DNA from: Hirsutella rhossiliensis
Taxonomy: Eukaryota > Ascomycota > Sordariomycetes > Hypocreales > Ophiocordycipitaceae
Assembly (NCBI RefSeq): GCF_020360975.1
Contig: NW_025408676.1
Coordinates: 1,240,001-1,304,000, forward strand
Reading direction: 5' to 3'
DNA length: 64,000 bases
The translations under genes were made by a program, and so were the position numbers. The notes under the pieces were generated by a model. It searched no databases, was not told the origin of the DNA, and worked only from the letters and a program-made list of their open reading frames with translations. This document shows, piece after piece, positions 1-11,329 of this stretch; the stretch's first letter is position 1, and every line of letters begins with the position of its first letter.

Positions 1-859
1 TATTAAGAAAATCCCTTATAATAAGTCTAAACTAAGTAAGTGCCGTTTTAGATAAATAATTTCCTATATAAAGTACCTTTTCGACTAGGTCTAAGAGTTT
101 TATAGGGTAAAACCGGTAGTAGGCCTTAAGTTAAGTAAGAAAGTCTTAAAGTATACTATAAGTACTATTAAATAGTCCTAGCTATTTTAGTTTAACTACT
201 TCTCTAAGGTCCCTAACTTATCTATTACCTCTTTTATTCCTAAGTAACTATACCTTATATTAAAGAGCGATAATCTCGCGTATTATATCCTAAGGCAATA
301 TAGTAGCTCTAGAGTTAGTTAATCTAGCTTACTATATAGGTATATTAATAGTTACGATATTACTTAGAGTAATATAGTATTATACTAAATAAGAGCTTTT
401 AACGTATAACGACCGGTATTATTTTTAAGGGATAAACCTATTAAGGGGTTTATATTAATAGATATAATAAGGCGTAGTCTAAGTAATAATATATATATTA
501 CGTTAGTAATAAGTCGGAGGTTATAGACTATAGACTATAACTAGGTAATTAAAATTAAAGATAGAATTATAATAAAGATCTATATTATATTAAAAGCTAG
601 AGAGCTATTTATTTAAAGGAGTAAAAGTAAGTAGCTATATATACTTATAAAGACTATCCTTAGATTATAGGCCTAGCTATAATCCCTAACGTTAGATTAT
701 ATAGAGTATAGTAATCTTATTAATCTTAGATTACTTAGATCTCTACGATCCCCTCGATCCTATATCTATTAAATAGTTATACTAACTATTTATTTATTAG
801 ACCGTATTATATACTTAACGCGGTCGACCGTTAGCGGCCTAGTAGCCGTGGTCGTAATA
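1..859 (-). mobile_element. Gypsy element B3, 5' end only (5' LTR plus start of gag), RIP-mutated
   Basis: This is the 5' end of a Ty3/gypsy element on the minus strand; the rest lies left of the window. Positions 1-404 closely match B1 at about 31075-31479 and B2 at 51851-52254, which is the gag N-terminal side of this family. Positions 405-859 match the 450-bp B-family LTR. The element sits inside the LTR of copia C3: the right flank tataagaagc is exactly the C3 LTR sequence found uninterrupted at about 6755. Following the 5-bp TSDs of B1, B2 and the solo LTR, the expected TSD is tataa (860-864); its partner is outside the window. All coding sense is lost to RIP. Confidence 0.9.
405..859 (-). 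repeat. B-family LTR (5' LTR of B3)
   Basis: About 455 bp, alignable throughout to the B LTRs at 24080-24529, 31480-31929, 42908-43357 and the split copy 52255-52423 plus 58715-59000. On the plus strand it begins tataacgacc and ends gtcgtaata, consistent with TG..CA ends converted to TA..TA. It contains the short direct repeat tatagac-tatagac near 526-540 that is shared by all copies. Confidence 0.92.
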
Positions 860-1018
860 TATAAGAAGCTATCGCTACTTCTACTTCCCCTCTTACCCCT
901 ACCCTCCTCTCTATACCTCCTTTTAGCTCCTTCCTTAAAACCTATTTTTTAGCTTCCTAGGTCCCTTATACTAAGGGATATCTCTAAGAACTATGAAATT
1001 AAGCTACGCTTCGCGATA
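860..1018 (-). repeat. 3' LTR of C3, truncated by B3
   Basis: This 159-bp piece matches the LTR at 6757-6915 and ends cgcttcgcgata, the inverted complement of the C LTR start tatcgcgaagcg. The missing part was separated by the B3 insertion at 859/860. It keeps one of the rare ATG trinucleotides of the window (ctatgaaatt). Confidence 0.92.
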
Positions 1019-1030
1019 TACCCCCTTAGC
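1019..1030 (-). other. Polypurine tract of C3
   Basis: The minus strand reads gctaagggggta immediately before the 3' LTR. The same tract precedes the 3' LTRs of C1 (58254-58263) and C2 (59396-59405). It would prime plus-strand DNA synthesis. Confidence 0.75.
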
Positions 1031-1159
1031 TATAGCTTACCTTTATAGTAAGGGCATAGCTAATACGGCTTTAGGCTAGTAAGCGTATAGAGGAGGTCTT
1101 AGTCTATACTTATCCCTTACTTAAGAAATCCGGGTTTTAGCCTTAGGCTCTTTTAGACC

Positions 1160-1310
1160 TACTTTAGGAAAAAGGGGCCTAAGAAGGAAATTAAGTCCTA
1201 TAAGAAAGGGGGCTTCTCTAAGGATAAGTCCTTAAAAGGGGGCCTTTAAGAAGAATAAGTCCTAATTAAGCTAGGGGCCCTCCTTTAAGATAAGTCCTAA
1301 TTCCTCTCTT
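1160..1310 (-). repeat. Reiterated motif in the C3 3' untranslated region
   Basis: Several imperfect copies of a unit resembling ggacttat followed by a purine-rich stretch and ggcccc lie between the end of the coding region and the polypurine tract. The same array is at about 57985-58110 in C1, and a diverged version is at about 59150-59230 in C2. Its function is unknown. Confidence 0.55.
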
Positions 1311-1329
1311 TAGCTATAGACGTCTCCTT

Positions 1330-4300
1330 CCTCCTACGTGCTATTAGCTCCTCTTATAGACTCTTAAGGCGGGCTTCTAAGGATAGCTTTTCTCGAACGT
1401 CTTCTAGCTTAATTTACTATAAAAAGATAGCTAGCTTCTACTTTAGTAAGGGCTTTATAAGACCGTTAGCTTTTATCGATACTATTAGAACCTAACGGAC
1501 GGAAATAAGTCCCCTTTAGACCTCTTAGCGTAACTAATACTAATAGATATCGATATACTATAGCCGGGTTAATAGCTTACTATTTTCCTCCGTAAGAATT
1601 TATATAGTCTATATATTATTATATTCTATAGCTAATAGGGACGGAATTTATAGTTATAGAGATATTAGTAGCCGGCTAAGGAAAATCGCTTCTTTTAATG
1701 CTTTTAAAAGAGCTAGTAGCTCTGCCTCTATACTTAAAGTTATAACGGTAGCTTATTTTAAAGCTCTCTAAGTAATAGTTCCTCTAAAAAGGGATATAAT
1801 ATACCCCTATAAGCTCTTTCTATCTAAGGAATTATCTATAAAGGACGAATCGCTCGAATAGAGGAAGATTTCTATAGCTTATTTCTTCCTTTCTAGCCCT
1901 CTTAGGCGTAGACTATATAATCTCGTTAAATAAAGATAAAGGATAGCTCTATCTACTACTTCTTAATGCCTAGGGCTAGGATTCTAGTTATACCTAGCTA
2001 GCTAAGAGACCGTAAAAGAGATATCCGGTCTAGTAGAAATAGCTAAAAAAAGTAGGGAGCCTACCTTCTATTAATATTAGTGTTTCTCTTACTCCCTAGC
2101 TTAAAAGGACGGATTAGGTAAAAGCTCTTCGTTTAATATAGGCGTAGAGGGAAGCTTTTTATTAAGGGAATTAAGGAGGAATTTATAAGCGACCTTATCG
2201 ATATAGGCGTCTTAGGTAAGCTAAATAGTCTATTAGGACTTATTCTAAAGAATTTATATCCCTAGGAACTACTTTAGCTCCCTTAGCTTAGTTATTTTAT
2301 ACCTTTATTATAGGCCTCGTATAGCCTCCCTAGTAATAGCTTCTTCCTCTTTTAGGTAGGCCTAGATAATATCGTTAACGTAAAAGAAGACTATAAGTTT
2401 ACCCTTTTATATTATATATAGTTCCTAAGGGACTTTTATAAAGCTTAGGGCTTTAAGGGAACCTATTAAATGCTATTGCTAAAGAAGGGGTAATCTTTAT
2501 AGTCTATATAAAGCTTTCCTAAGCTATAGAACCTTTCTTAGTTATTAGAAACTAAGAGGAAGTTATATATAAATAACTTCTTCTTCTTTAAAAGGGCAGT
2601 TAACGAAGGCGTTAACTATATCTATCTAATCGAGCTCGAGGTCGAATTCTACTACTATAGCTATAAAGGTCTAAAAAGATATCCCTACTAAGGTAGTTGC
2701 CTTAGTAGGTAGATCCCCCTTTTCCTATTAATTCCTATAGATAACTAGCTAGGCTTTATACTTTTAAAGGAAGCTATATTTATTAGTCTTATAGATAAAG
2801 ACCTACTTATAGCTAAGGACCTATTTTCCTCTTACCTTTTCCTTAAGGACCTCTTTAAAAGACCCTATCTCCTTATATAAGGCTAGGTAGTCTTTCTAGG
2901 CCTAGAAAAACTAGTCTTTAAAGGGGTGTTTTTCTAGCTACTTTTAGTTTACTAGTAGGTCCGGGAGGTCTCTTTTATATACCTTCCTTACTAATAACTA
3001 TAGCTTAAAGAGCCGGCCTACTATAAACGCTCTATAGGAACCGTCTTCTATTAGCGTTAGGTAGAAGTTAGAAAAACGATCGAAATAAAGGAAAGGTTAG
3101 TCTTCTTTAGTATCTATATCGGGCCCTATACCTTCCTTTGCTTCTTAAAGTAAGTATAAAAAGGCAGCTAGGTAATCCTTTAAGAAAGGTACCTTTCCTA
3201 CCCCCTTAAAGGCTAAGATAGGAAGACTAACTAAAAAAGCTACTTTTAGATCTTCTTCTTATTCTATAAGAGGAGGTATAAGGAGGTAAGTATATTCTAG
3301 CTCTATTACTTTTCTATAGTCTCCTTCTTTATTTAGATTATCTAATCTAGTAGCTTCCTTTTCTTTTTCTTTAAAGTTAGCGTTATCCCTAACTACTTCG
3401 ACGTTAGTTTCTTCTTCCGTTTCCTTATCTAGGACCTCTTCTTAAGACTATTAGGAAGGGGGAATTTAGATCTTTTAAATTAGCTAACGTTAAGAGAGTA
3501 AGAGGGGCTATTAATCTCTCTTTCCGTTAAAGAAGCTAGATTCGTCGAAAATTATATCCTTAGTTAAAATAACCTTCTATAAAAGAGGAATCTAGATCTA
3601 GAAGATATTCGTATAATTATACCTAACGAGGTAACTAATAAAGGCTCTAGGATTAAGCTTTCTTTTCTTTTTCCTTTTTAGCTATATATCGGTAGTTATT
3701 ACGTATACCTTATAGCTATAGGTATAAAGGTAGGCTAGCGAGGCCCTCTTCTTTATAAAGAGCTCGAGGGGGGATTTCTAGTTTATTCCTTAGGTCTTAA
3801 AAAGGGTCTTTAGGTCCCTATAGTCCCTTAGTCCCCTTAGGGTCCGGTTCTAAAAGTAATAGGCGGTCTTAACGACTTCCCTCTAAAGGTCGTATAGAAG
3901 CTTTATAGTAAGTCTTATCGTATAGGCCCTTTCTATTATAGTACCCCCTAATCTTTCTACCCCTCCGTTTTAGGCCTAGGTATTCGGTGCTAATAGGAGG
4001 GGTAAAATGCCCCTTTTTCGAAGCTAATTTAAGATATCCTTTATAAATAGCTCTCTATTAGACCGTATCTTCTTTACCTTATAGCTAAAGTAGGATTTTA
4101 TTTAGTTAACGAAGTCTTAGAGGGTAGACTAGTTATACTTACTTAAGTAAGTCTATAAGAAATAAAGGAAAACTATCCCTAAAAAGGCGTCTATAAAAAA
4201 TATTACTCTAATAAAGCTTTCCTAATCCCTAGAGACATCGGTCTAGTTAACCTAAATTTCCTTATATAGCTAGTCTAGCCGTATTAAGGTCCGTCTAGAA

Positions 4301-6420
4301 ATTCGTCTCTTAGTCTTCCCTTAGCTATAGTATTCGTATTCGACGGTCTTTAGGCCCCTTATTTATACGCCCTATTATTATCCTAGCTTATATAAAGCTA
4401 GGGGGCCTAGGTAACTAAGTCGTGCGTGCTAAAGAAGACCGTCTCCTTAGGCTGCTAGAAGAGGGTCCTTTAAACCTACCCTCCTTCGAGTAAGGAAAGC
4501 TAACTTCTTAAGAGATTCCTTCTTAAGGATAGGTTAGAATTCGAGAATAAATTAACCGAATTTCTCCTCGATAAGCCCGATAGTCTAATTCTTTTAGACT
4601 AGCCTTATAGGCTTAGACGTCGTATCTTAGAAGATTCCTTCCTCTTAAAGAAGGTAGAAGGAAATTAAGCTCGTTAAAAATCGAGGGTAAAAAGCTACCC
4701 TTTTTCTTCGAAGAATTTATATAGATCCGTTAGGTAATTTTATCGTAAAATTTACCCTTTTATATCCCTCTATCTATACGGTTAATTCCCTAGTAATAAG
4801 ATATTCCCTCCATGCCTTCTTAAAGGACCGGAATCGTAAGAGTATATTATAGATATCGAGGGAAGTACTAAAGTTAAGGATAGCTGATTTTTATAGGGGA
4901 TAGTCGGAGGGTCCTAACGGTTAGTCTTACTAATTCGTAGGGAAGATAAATACCGGATTTACTATACTAACGATTTTTCCTTAAATTTACGGCTCGAATA
5001 AGGGCAGCGGCGTTAGTTACTATTTCTTAGTAACCCGAATCTCGTCTATTTTCTTTTATAACGAGGGGTCCTCCTTAAGAGACTATTATATCGTTTCTTA
5101 TAGCCTCTTTAAAGGGTTAAATCCTTTAGGTTAGTTTTCCTCGAAGACGTACTAGTATTATAATAATCGATAGCCTAGTAATTTATAAGCTAGGCAGCCG
5201 TTTCGCTTAGTCTTTCGTTTCTTCGAGGAATCCTCGTCCCGATCTAGAAGGCTTACTTAAAAACCCCCCCTTTTTACCCCTTATTACTAATTTTAACGAA
5301 GAGGTTCGATTTCGACTAGTTCCTTAATTTTTCGACTAACGGACTAAAAGGTCTATTAGGGGACTAGTCGGGCCGGTCTAACTAATAGGACCGGTGCTAG
5401 GGCTAGGCCTAGAGTAAGATACGGAGCCGGGGCCGGGGCTATAGCTATAGTTAATAACGGCGTTAAGGCTCTTAAGGGAGGAGGAGCTAAAGGAGTAACG
5501 GCCGTAGTAGCAGTAGCGGGAGCCGTAGTAGTAGGGGCTATAGCAGCTATAGGGGCAGCAGGTCGAGCCGTCTAGGTCGAGTACTAGCTACGAAGGAATA
5601 AGACTGCTTACTATTATACTCTAGCAGCCTCTTCGTTTAGTTCCTAGCTAGCCTCTTAAAAGATAGTCGAGTAACCGTTACTAATAGGCTTTATTAGTAG
5701 AGATATATCCTATAGCTACTAGCCGGAAAGAGCTTCTATAAGGAAGTATTAGTTAGCTTCCTCGAGGATTTCTTCCTACTTAGCTAGCTACGAAGAAGCT
5801 AGTAGGTTTCTAGTAAAGAAGGCTCTTAGATATACCGTATAGGTCTTCTTAATACGGTTAGTTATATAGCCCCTCAAGGGAGCTATTAAGGTCTCGAGCT
5901 ATAAAAGCTACTACCTAAGAGTCTCTTCCTCTTAAAGAGTAATTAGCTTTACGGCACTAACAGATTCCGTTATTACCGTATATATAGTAGTTAGCAGCTT
6001 TATCTTATAAAGGTATTCCTTACGGTAACTCTCGTAGTTACCTAAGGTAATAGAAAAAGCTCTCTATTATACGGAGGTTAGCTCGGAGAAGAGGGAAGCT
6101 CCTTCTATAAATTCCGTTGCCCTAGGACATAGAGGGGGCTCGAGAGGGTCCTACTTATTAAAGAAGACTAAATTATAGATAGTTCTATCTATACGAGCCT
6201 ATAGCTCCTTTACCTACTTATCCTAATCTTAAGGCTTTATAAGAATCGTCTTATAGACCGTAAGGATAGTAAAGGAGTCGATTTTCGTTATCGTTATAGA
6301 AGAAGAAGGGGTAGAAAAGTTAGTTAAAAATCGGCTTTTCTAGTAAGAGGGGTAAAAGAGAGCTATAAGGGATATAAGAAAGATGCCTTTTATAGTAGCT
6401 AGAAGGTATAGGAATTCTAT
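1330..6420 (-). pseudogene. C3 gag-pol polyprotein remnant (copia order: gag, integrase, RT, RNase H)
   Basis: Minus-strand remnant of a single copia polyprotein of roughly 1,650 codons, with Gln and Trp codons turned into TAA/TAG throughout. The RT catalytic box reads YVND at 2371-2382, where C1 keeps YVDD, so one catalytic aspartate has become Asn. Integrase lies upstream of RT at about 3850-4200 and RNase H downstream at about 1550-1900, placed by alignment to C1. The domain order integrase-RT identifies Ty1/copia rather than Ty3/gypsy. A GC-rich stretch at about 5380-5580 encodes the Pro/Ala-rich linker also seen in C1 near 53800. No start codon can be assigned. Confidence 0.82.
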
Positions 6421-6424
6421 TCCT

Positions 6425-6438
6425 CCTAGGCTTATAAC
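6425..6438 (-). promoter_or_regulatory. Primer-binding site of C3 (initiator tRNA-Met half-tRNA type)
   Basis: The minus strand reads gttataagcctagg directly after the 5' LTR. Allowing TpG to TpA and CpA to TpA changes, this is complementary to the anticodon stem-loop of initiator tRNA-Met, the internal priming site known from Drosophila copia. Confidence 0.65.
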
Positions 6439-6915
6439 TCTCGTAAAGAGAGATATAAGAAGTATATAAAAATATATAAAGGTAAAATTAAGAGTAAGGG
6501 GTTAAATAGGTAGGGCAGAGAGATTTAATTCTTATAGGAGTAGTAATTACGGTAGGGGAGTAATTATTATATTGCCTTAATTATCCTTCTTTCCTTTATC
6601 TAACGCCCTTCTTTATACCTATCTAGCCTCTTAATTAATAAAGAAGATCCTACTTAAAGAAGCTACTAATATCCTTTTAACTACCGAGCTTTTTACTGGT
6701 TTTTTCCCCTCCTTTCTAGCCGTTGCCGGTATATCCGTTTTATCTCTCGCTACCTTTATAAGAAGCTATTGCTACTTTTGCTTCCCCTCTTACCCCTACC
6801 CTCCTCTCTATACCTCCTTTTAGCTCCTTCCTTAAAACCTGTTTTTTAGCTTCCTAGGTCCCTTATACTAAGGGATATCTCTAAGAACTATAAAATTAAG
6901 CTACGCTTCGCGATA
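6439..6915 (-). repeat. 5' LTR of C3 (complete)
   Basis: This 477-bp LTR matches the C1 5' LTR (478 bp) along its length. Its ends form an inverted repeat, tctcgtaaag on the left and cttcgcgata on the right. It retains the segment ttaaaacctgttttttagc, which is missing from the C1 3' LTR. Confidence 0.93.
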
Positions 6916-6920
6916 ATAAT

Positions 6921-8233
6921 ACGATATAAAAAATGCCTTTATATATACTAAAATAGATATAGATATTTATATAAAAATCCCTATAAGCTATAAAGAGCTA
7001 ATACTTAAAGACTAGTTTAATAAAAACTAGTATAAGTATAATATTAGCTATTTATAGTTTCTAAAGCTATATAAAAAGAAAAGGCTAGTAGTAAAATTAA
7101 AGAAAGTATTATATAGCCTTAAATAAAGCCTAAAGCTTTAGTATAACTATCTTAGCTCTATATTAGCTAAGATAGGATTTTTAGCTCTTTTTATAGATAA
7201 AGAGGTATCTATAAATATATAATATAAAATTGCGATAGTAATCTATATAAATAACCTCCTAATAATAGGGCTTAATAGAGGTATAATAAATAGTCTACTT
7301 AAAAAAGTAGTAGATTATATAAAGGTTTAGCCTTTAAGTAAACTAAAAGACTTCTTAGGAATATATATAATTATAAACTAAAGTAGAAAGGAGATATTTA
7401 TATCCTAGGAAAAATTTACTTATAATAAAATATAAGAATATAATAAAGTAGACTTAGGGACTTTTAATACGCTTATTATAGTAAGAGTAAAGCTTAAAAA
7501 GGCTATTATAACGCCTTCGTAAAAAGAAATCCTTATTTACTAAAGGGAAATAAGGGCTCTATTATATCTAGCTATAATAAGTAGGCTAGACATTTTATAT
7601 ACTATTATTTCCTACGCTAGATTTACTTTTAAACTAAATAATATATATTTTAAAGCGTTAAATACTATCTAGAAATATTTAAATAAATACCCTAACCTAG
7701 GGATAATTTATTATTATAATATCCCTTATACTTATAATTTTATAAAAGGTTATTCTAATAATAGCTAAGCGTCTAACCTTATAGATAGAAAATCCGTTTT
7801 TAGATACTATTTCTATATTTATAAAAATATTATAAGTTAGGCCTACTAAAAGTAAAAATCTATAGCCCTATTAACCTATAAAGCTAAATTTATTGCCCTT
7901 AGGGAGGCTAATAAAGAAGCTTTATATTTAAATCGGCTATTTTTTACGATAAATAATAGCTTATCTATTAGAATTCTTAATACTATACCTCCTATCTTAA
8001 CGGATAATAAGGTAGCTATTAAATTAGCTAAAAATCTAGAATTTTATAAAAAGATAAAGTATATAGATATTACTTACTTCTATACCTAAGAAAATATTAA
8101 GGAAAAGAAGATTCGGATTTTCTATATTAAATCCGAAGATAATATTACTAATATATTTACTAAGGAACTAAAAGGAGAAAAGTTCTTTAAGTTCTAAGAG
8201 CTTCTTTCCCTTAAGGAATTAAAAGAGCCTTAA
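6921..8233 (+). pseudogene. G pol remnant: RT, RNase H and C-terminus
   Basis: About 437 codons in one plus-strand frame, interrupted only by TAA/TAG. In order it shows the RT start DIKNAFIY near 6930, the eroded catalytic box YINNLLIIG at about 7243 (copia YVDD with both Asp turned to Asn), a KDFLGIYI motif, and the RNase H regions GYSNNS.ASNLIDRKS near 7750 and YKAKFIALREANKEALYL near 7875-7930. Downstream are ILTDNKVAIKLAKN and the usual copia terminus FTKELKGEKFFKF near 8160-8200. It ends at TAA 8231-8233. The gag, integrase and early RT regions are absent because C3 separated them. Confidence 0.88.
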
Positions 8234-8617
8234 AAAAGAAAAGCTTATATCCCTTTAATAAAGGTTTTTTAGCTATCTTTCGCTTTCTTAGCTTTTCCTT
8301 TATATATAATTAATAGGTTTTTTCCTTTAAAAAGGTTTCCTATTAATAAAAAATAACTTATAAAAATAGGGTTTTTCCTTATTAAAGGTTTCTTATAATA
8401 ACTTTATAAGGCTTTTTCTATATAAAGGTTTACTTAAAAAGCGGAGAAAAAATTATAATTATAACTAGGATTTTTCCTACTAAGGTTTTTCCTAGAAAGG
8501 GTTTTAAAATTTTCCTTTATATTCCTATTATATACCTTATTCTTAATAAGGATAATTCTACTATAAAAGTAATAACTAGTAAAGAGTACTATTTACTTAG
8601 TACTCTTTAAGTAAAGC
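8234..8617 (+). other. G 3' untranslated region with repeated GGTTTTTCC-like motifs
   Basis: Non-coding stretch with at least seven scattered copies of a motif close to aggtttttcct, for example near 8305, 8325, 8370, 8475 and 8492. F carries an equivalent region on the minus strand at 14551-14945. The end of this region aligns between the two elements just before the LTR. Confidence 0.6.
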
Positions 8618-9331
8618 TATAAGAATATACCCTTATATTCCTATTTTACTATTATAAAGAAATAATAGGTATAAGGAGGCTCTATAAAATAAGATAGTAG
8701 AAAGAGGCTCTATAATATAGTTTAAGGGAATAACCTTTAAAGATAAAGACCTTTACTAGATATCTATACCTTCCTTTAGGAAAAGCGGGTTAAGATAAGC
8801 CTATCCTAATAAAATAAAATATATATAAAATGCATAAGTTAATTATAAGTAGAACGGATACCCTATTACCTATTTTAGCCTAGCGGTTCTAAAGATATCT
8901 ACGATATAAGAATAGTTAGGGCATAGAATATTCTAGTTAAATCTACTACTTATACTAGAACCTATAGTCTTACGTTAACTATTACGTTATAATTAGACTA
9001 CCTACTAAGTTAGAAAGATATACTATAGATAGAGCTTTTTAAGTATTATAGAAAGTGCTAGAAAGCTAACTAATTAGTCTACTAATAGGCGAGTAATAGT
9101 CTATAAAAGATAAAGGATTTCCCTAAGAGTAGTAGATAGAATAAGTAAGTTTATAAGTATCCTTTATAACGCTATTCTTTTAATATATTATTTAGCCCCT
9201 TATATACTTATTATAAATTCCGGACGAAATCCTACCCTATACTCCTTCGACCGATCTTTCCGCTTATATTATCGATTACCCGATTCTACGCCTATTACTT
9301 ATACCTTCTTATATACTTATACCTTCTTATA
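8618..9331 (+). repeat. Probable 3' LTR of G
   Basis: The segment starts tataagaatatac and ends accttcttata, an imperfect inverted pair as expected of LTR ends. Its left edge is placed by homology with F, where the 3' UTR is followed at the same point by the paired F LTR. The right edge is where C2 LTR sequence resumes. No second copy exists in the window, so the length (about 714 bp) is less certain. A direct repeat of acttataccttcttat lies at the right end (about 9297-9331), leaving the terminus ambiguous by 18 bp. Confidence 0.6.
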
Positions 9332-9538
9332 GAGTATAAAGGGAAGTATAAGTAGCGAGAGATAAGATAGATATATTAGTAATAGCTAAAAAGGAGGGGA
9401 AAAACTAGTAAAGAGCTTAGTAGTTAAAAGGATATTAATAACTTCTTTAAATAATATCTTCTTTATAAATTAAAATACTATATAAGTATAAAACGGGGCG
9501 TTAAATAAAGTAAAGAAGGATAATTAAGGTAATATAAT
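9332..9538 (+). repeat. C2 5' LTR, middle segment (between G and LINE E)
   Basis: It aligns to the C LTRs at 59406-59868 and 58264-58714 from gagtataaa to ggtaatataat. The LTR resumes at 37826 after the LINE. The first part of this LTR must lie left of G, outside the window. Confidence 0.9.
9525..9538. repeat. LINE E target-site duplication, left copy (taaggtaatataat)
   Basis: The same 14 bp recur at 37812-37825 after the LINE tail, and C-family LTR sequence continues directly from there (aattactccc). This shows that everything from 9539 to 37811 is one insertion, including later elements nested within it. Confidence 0.92.
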
Positions 9539-9639
9539 AGATAACTACTAAGCTAAAAAAAAAACTTCTCGCGAAATTAATATACGCCCGCGGTAAGTAT
9601 ATATCGCGATTAAAATACTAATTAATACTAAGAATTAAT

Positions 9640-11000
9640 TTAGCGGTATCGATTACCCTTAATAACGATACTACGCTAAGGCTAAGGGGTAGGTAGATAT
9701 AGTAGTAGCTATTAATATACTAGGCTCGATTAAAGCGCGTAGCGTAAAGAGACGCTACCTAAATTTATATACCTTAATAAGGTAAGTTAATAAACCTAAA
9801 GTAGCGATATAATACCGGCCTAAGCGCTAAGTAGCCTTATAGAAAAAGTAGTATATAATAAACTTATAGGCTTTATCCTAAGCGTATAGTTTAGTAGGGT
9901 ATAGGTAGTAGTTAAATAGCTCTTTAAGGTAAAGAGCTATATTAATAGCGCGTTATCGGCGGTGCTCTATATAAATAAAAGCTTTAAGATAATAATCTAG
10001 GAAGTAATTAAGGAGGTAGTTAAGGAAGAACTCCGCTTAAGTATCGCTTTAAGCCTAAGGGGCCCTAAGCGAACCTAGTCCGCGGTTATAGCCGAGATTA
10101 AAGGACTAACCTAATATAAAGCTATAGTAAAATAGGTCTTACCGCGCTATAAACGTAAGATTATCGTAGTCCTTACTAAGGCGCTACTTAAAATCCTAAG
10201 CCGCGAACTAAAGGATATAGTAAAGGCGGTAAATATAGCCCTAAAAGCTATAAGCGCTATAGCGGCGAGGCGCCTTTAAAGTAGAGATATCGCGGTTATA
10301 TTTAATACTACGGCGAGAGCTTATTAAAAGTACTAAGGCTAGGTTAAGGCTATATTTAACCTAAAGGCTATAATTACCTACTGCGTATATATAGTAATCG
10401 CTAAGAATATCCCTTTAAAGGTAGCGATAGTAAATAAGGAGTAATTACTTTATAAGATTATAAAAGTAAATAAAGTTAAGGTCTTTTTAGCTTAGGTACT
10501 ATACCCTTAATCTAAGATATTAATAGTAATAACTATACTTATTAAGGTCGGTAGCTTAAAAGAGGCTAATAAGCTTTATAACCTAGGCTTAGTCTTTAAA
10601 GTATAAATCTTTTAATATAAACCTTATAATAAGTCAGTTTAACTATAAAGGTACTATAATTACTATAAGTATAGCTATATTACTAAATAGTATATATTAA
10701 TATAACTCTATAGTTAATATAAGAGTATAGTATATAATAAAGGTAAGGATAAATATAAAGCTAAAAAGGGCGAAATCCCTTATAACTATATCTTATATTA
10801 AAGGGACTACTTATTATAGACCTAGACTTACCTTTTAGTAAATAAAGCCTAAGAAAAGGTAAGGGAAAACTACTTATAATAACCTTAATAGTTCGCGAAT
10901 ACCTAAATATACGCTAAGTAATAAGTACTCCCTACTATCGAAACCTAGGGCGTTCTTAAATCGACTATAGTTTAAAAGTAAGGACTAAGTAAACCGCGCT
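9640..11000 (+). pseudogene. LINE E ORF1 remnant (gag-like, CCHC zinc knuckles)
   Basis: RIP-broken ORF1. From about 10120 one frame reads well for about 290 codons with only TAA/TAG breaks; it includes KALLKILSRELKDIV and DIAVIFNTTARAY, and ends around 10990. A zinc-knuckle spacing is visible at 10652-10693, where Cys and His codons have become Tyr (YYNYYKYSYITK, in the C-x2-C-x4-H-x4-C register). ORF1 of Tad1-type elements binds the element RNA. The region upstream of 10120 is less readable and the start is not defined. Confidence 0.75.
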
Positions 11001-11329
11001 AAGATATAAGGTCGAGCTTAAAATACCCGCTAGCTAGTAAAGCTAAGGAGGCCGAACTAACTATAAATAATATTTATAGGTATAGTAAATAAAAAAGCGC
11101 TAAAAGATAAAGCGCTTTCTTTTTTATATAAACGACCCTTTTTACTTTAACCTTACCTATATATAACTAAAAGTACTATTCTAGAATATATAAAAGAGAT
11201 ATAAGTTAGCCTAGTTAGCGCTTTACTATTAAGCTAGCTTCGACTTAATAGTATTATAAGAAGTAAAAGCTATACTAAGAGGCGGCCCCCCCCTCCCTTA
11301 AAGCGGCGCCCTATAGCTTAGTCTATAAA

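Larger units (their letters stand above)
860..6915 (-). mobile_element. Ty1/copia element C3, minus strand, RIP-mutated
   Basis: Copia-type element read on the minus strand. The complete 5' LTR is at 6439-6915, the internal region at 1019-6438, and the remaining part of the 3' LTR at 860-1018; the outer part of that LTR lies beyond B3 and the window edge. The internal region aligns along its length to C1 (52902-58263) and C2. A primer-binding site and a polypurine tract sit next to the LTRs in the correct order. The right flank ataat (6916-6920) would be the TSD, but its partner is off-window. C3 inserted into the reverse transcriptase region of copia G, whose surviving coding frame starts directly to the right. 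Confidence 0.92.
6916..9331 (+). mobile_element. Ty1/copia element G, 3' part (RT to 3' LTR)
   Basis: Right-hand part of a copia element on the plus strand; the left part was displaced beyond the window by C3. It holds the C-terminal half of pol (6921-8233), a 3' untranslated region (8234-8617) and a probable 3' LTR (8618-9331). G is a different family from C but related to F: both share the 3' UTR layout, the GGTTTTTCC-like motifs and the sequence around agtaaagagta before the LTR. Its right edge abuts gagtataaa, which continues the C2 5' LTR, so G sits inside that LTR. Confidence 0.82.

Noticed and set aside
526..540. tatagactatagactata in B LTRs as a regulatory operator
   Set aside because: It is a two-unit repeat in every B LTR, probably made more regular by RIP. 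There is no evidence of binding.
6916..6920. ataat beside C3 and ataat beside C1 as evidence of a shared target motif
   Set aside because: Only two cases, in AT-rich DNA, and the C3 partner copy is outside the window. Coincidence is likely.
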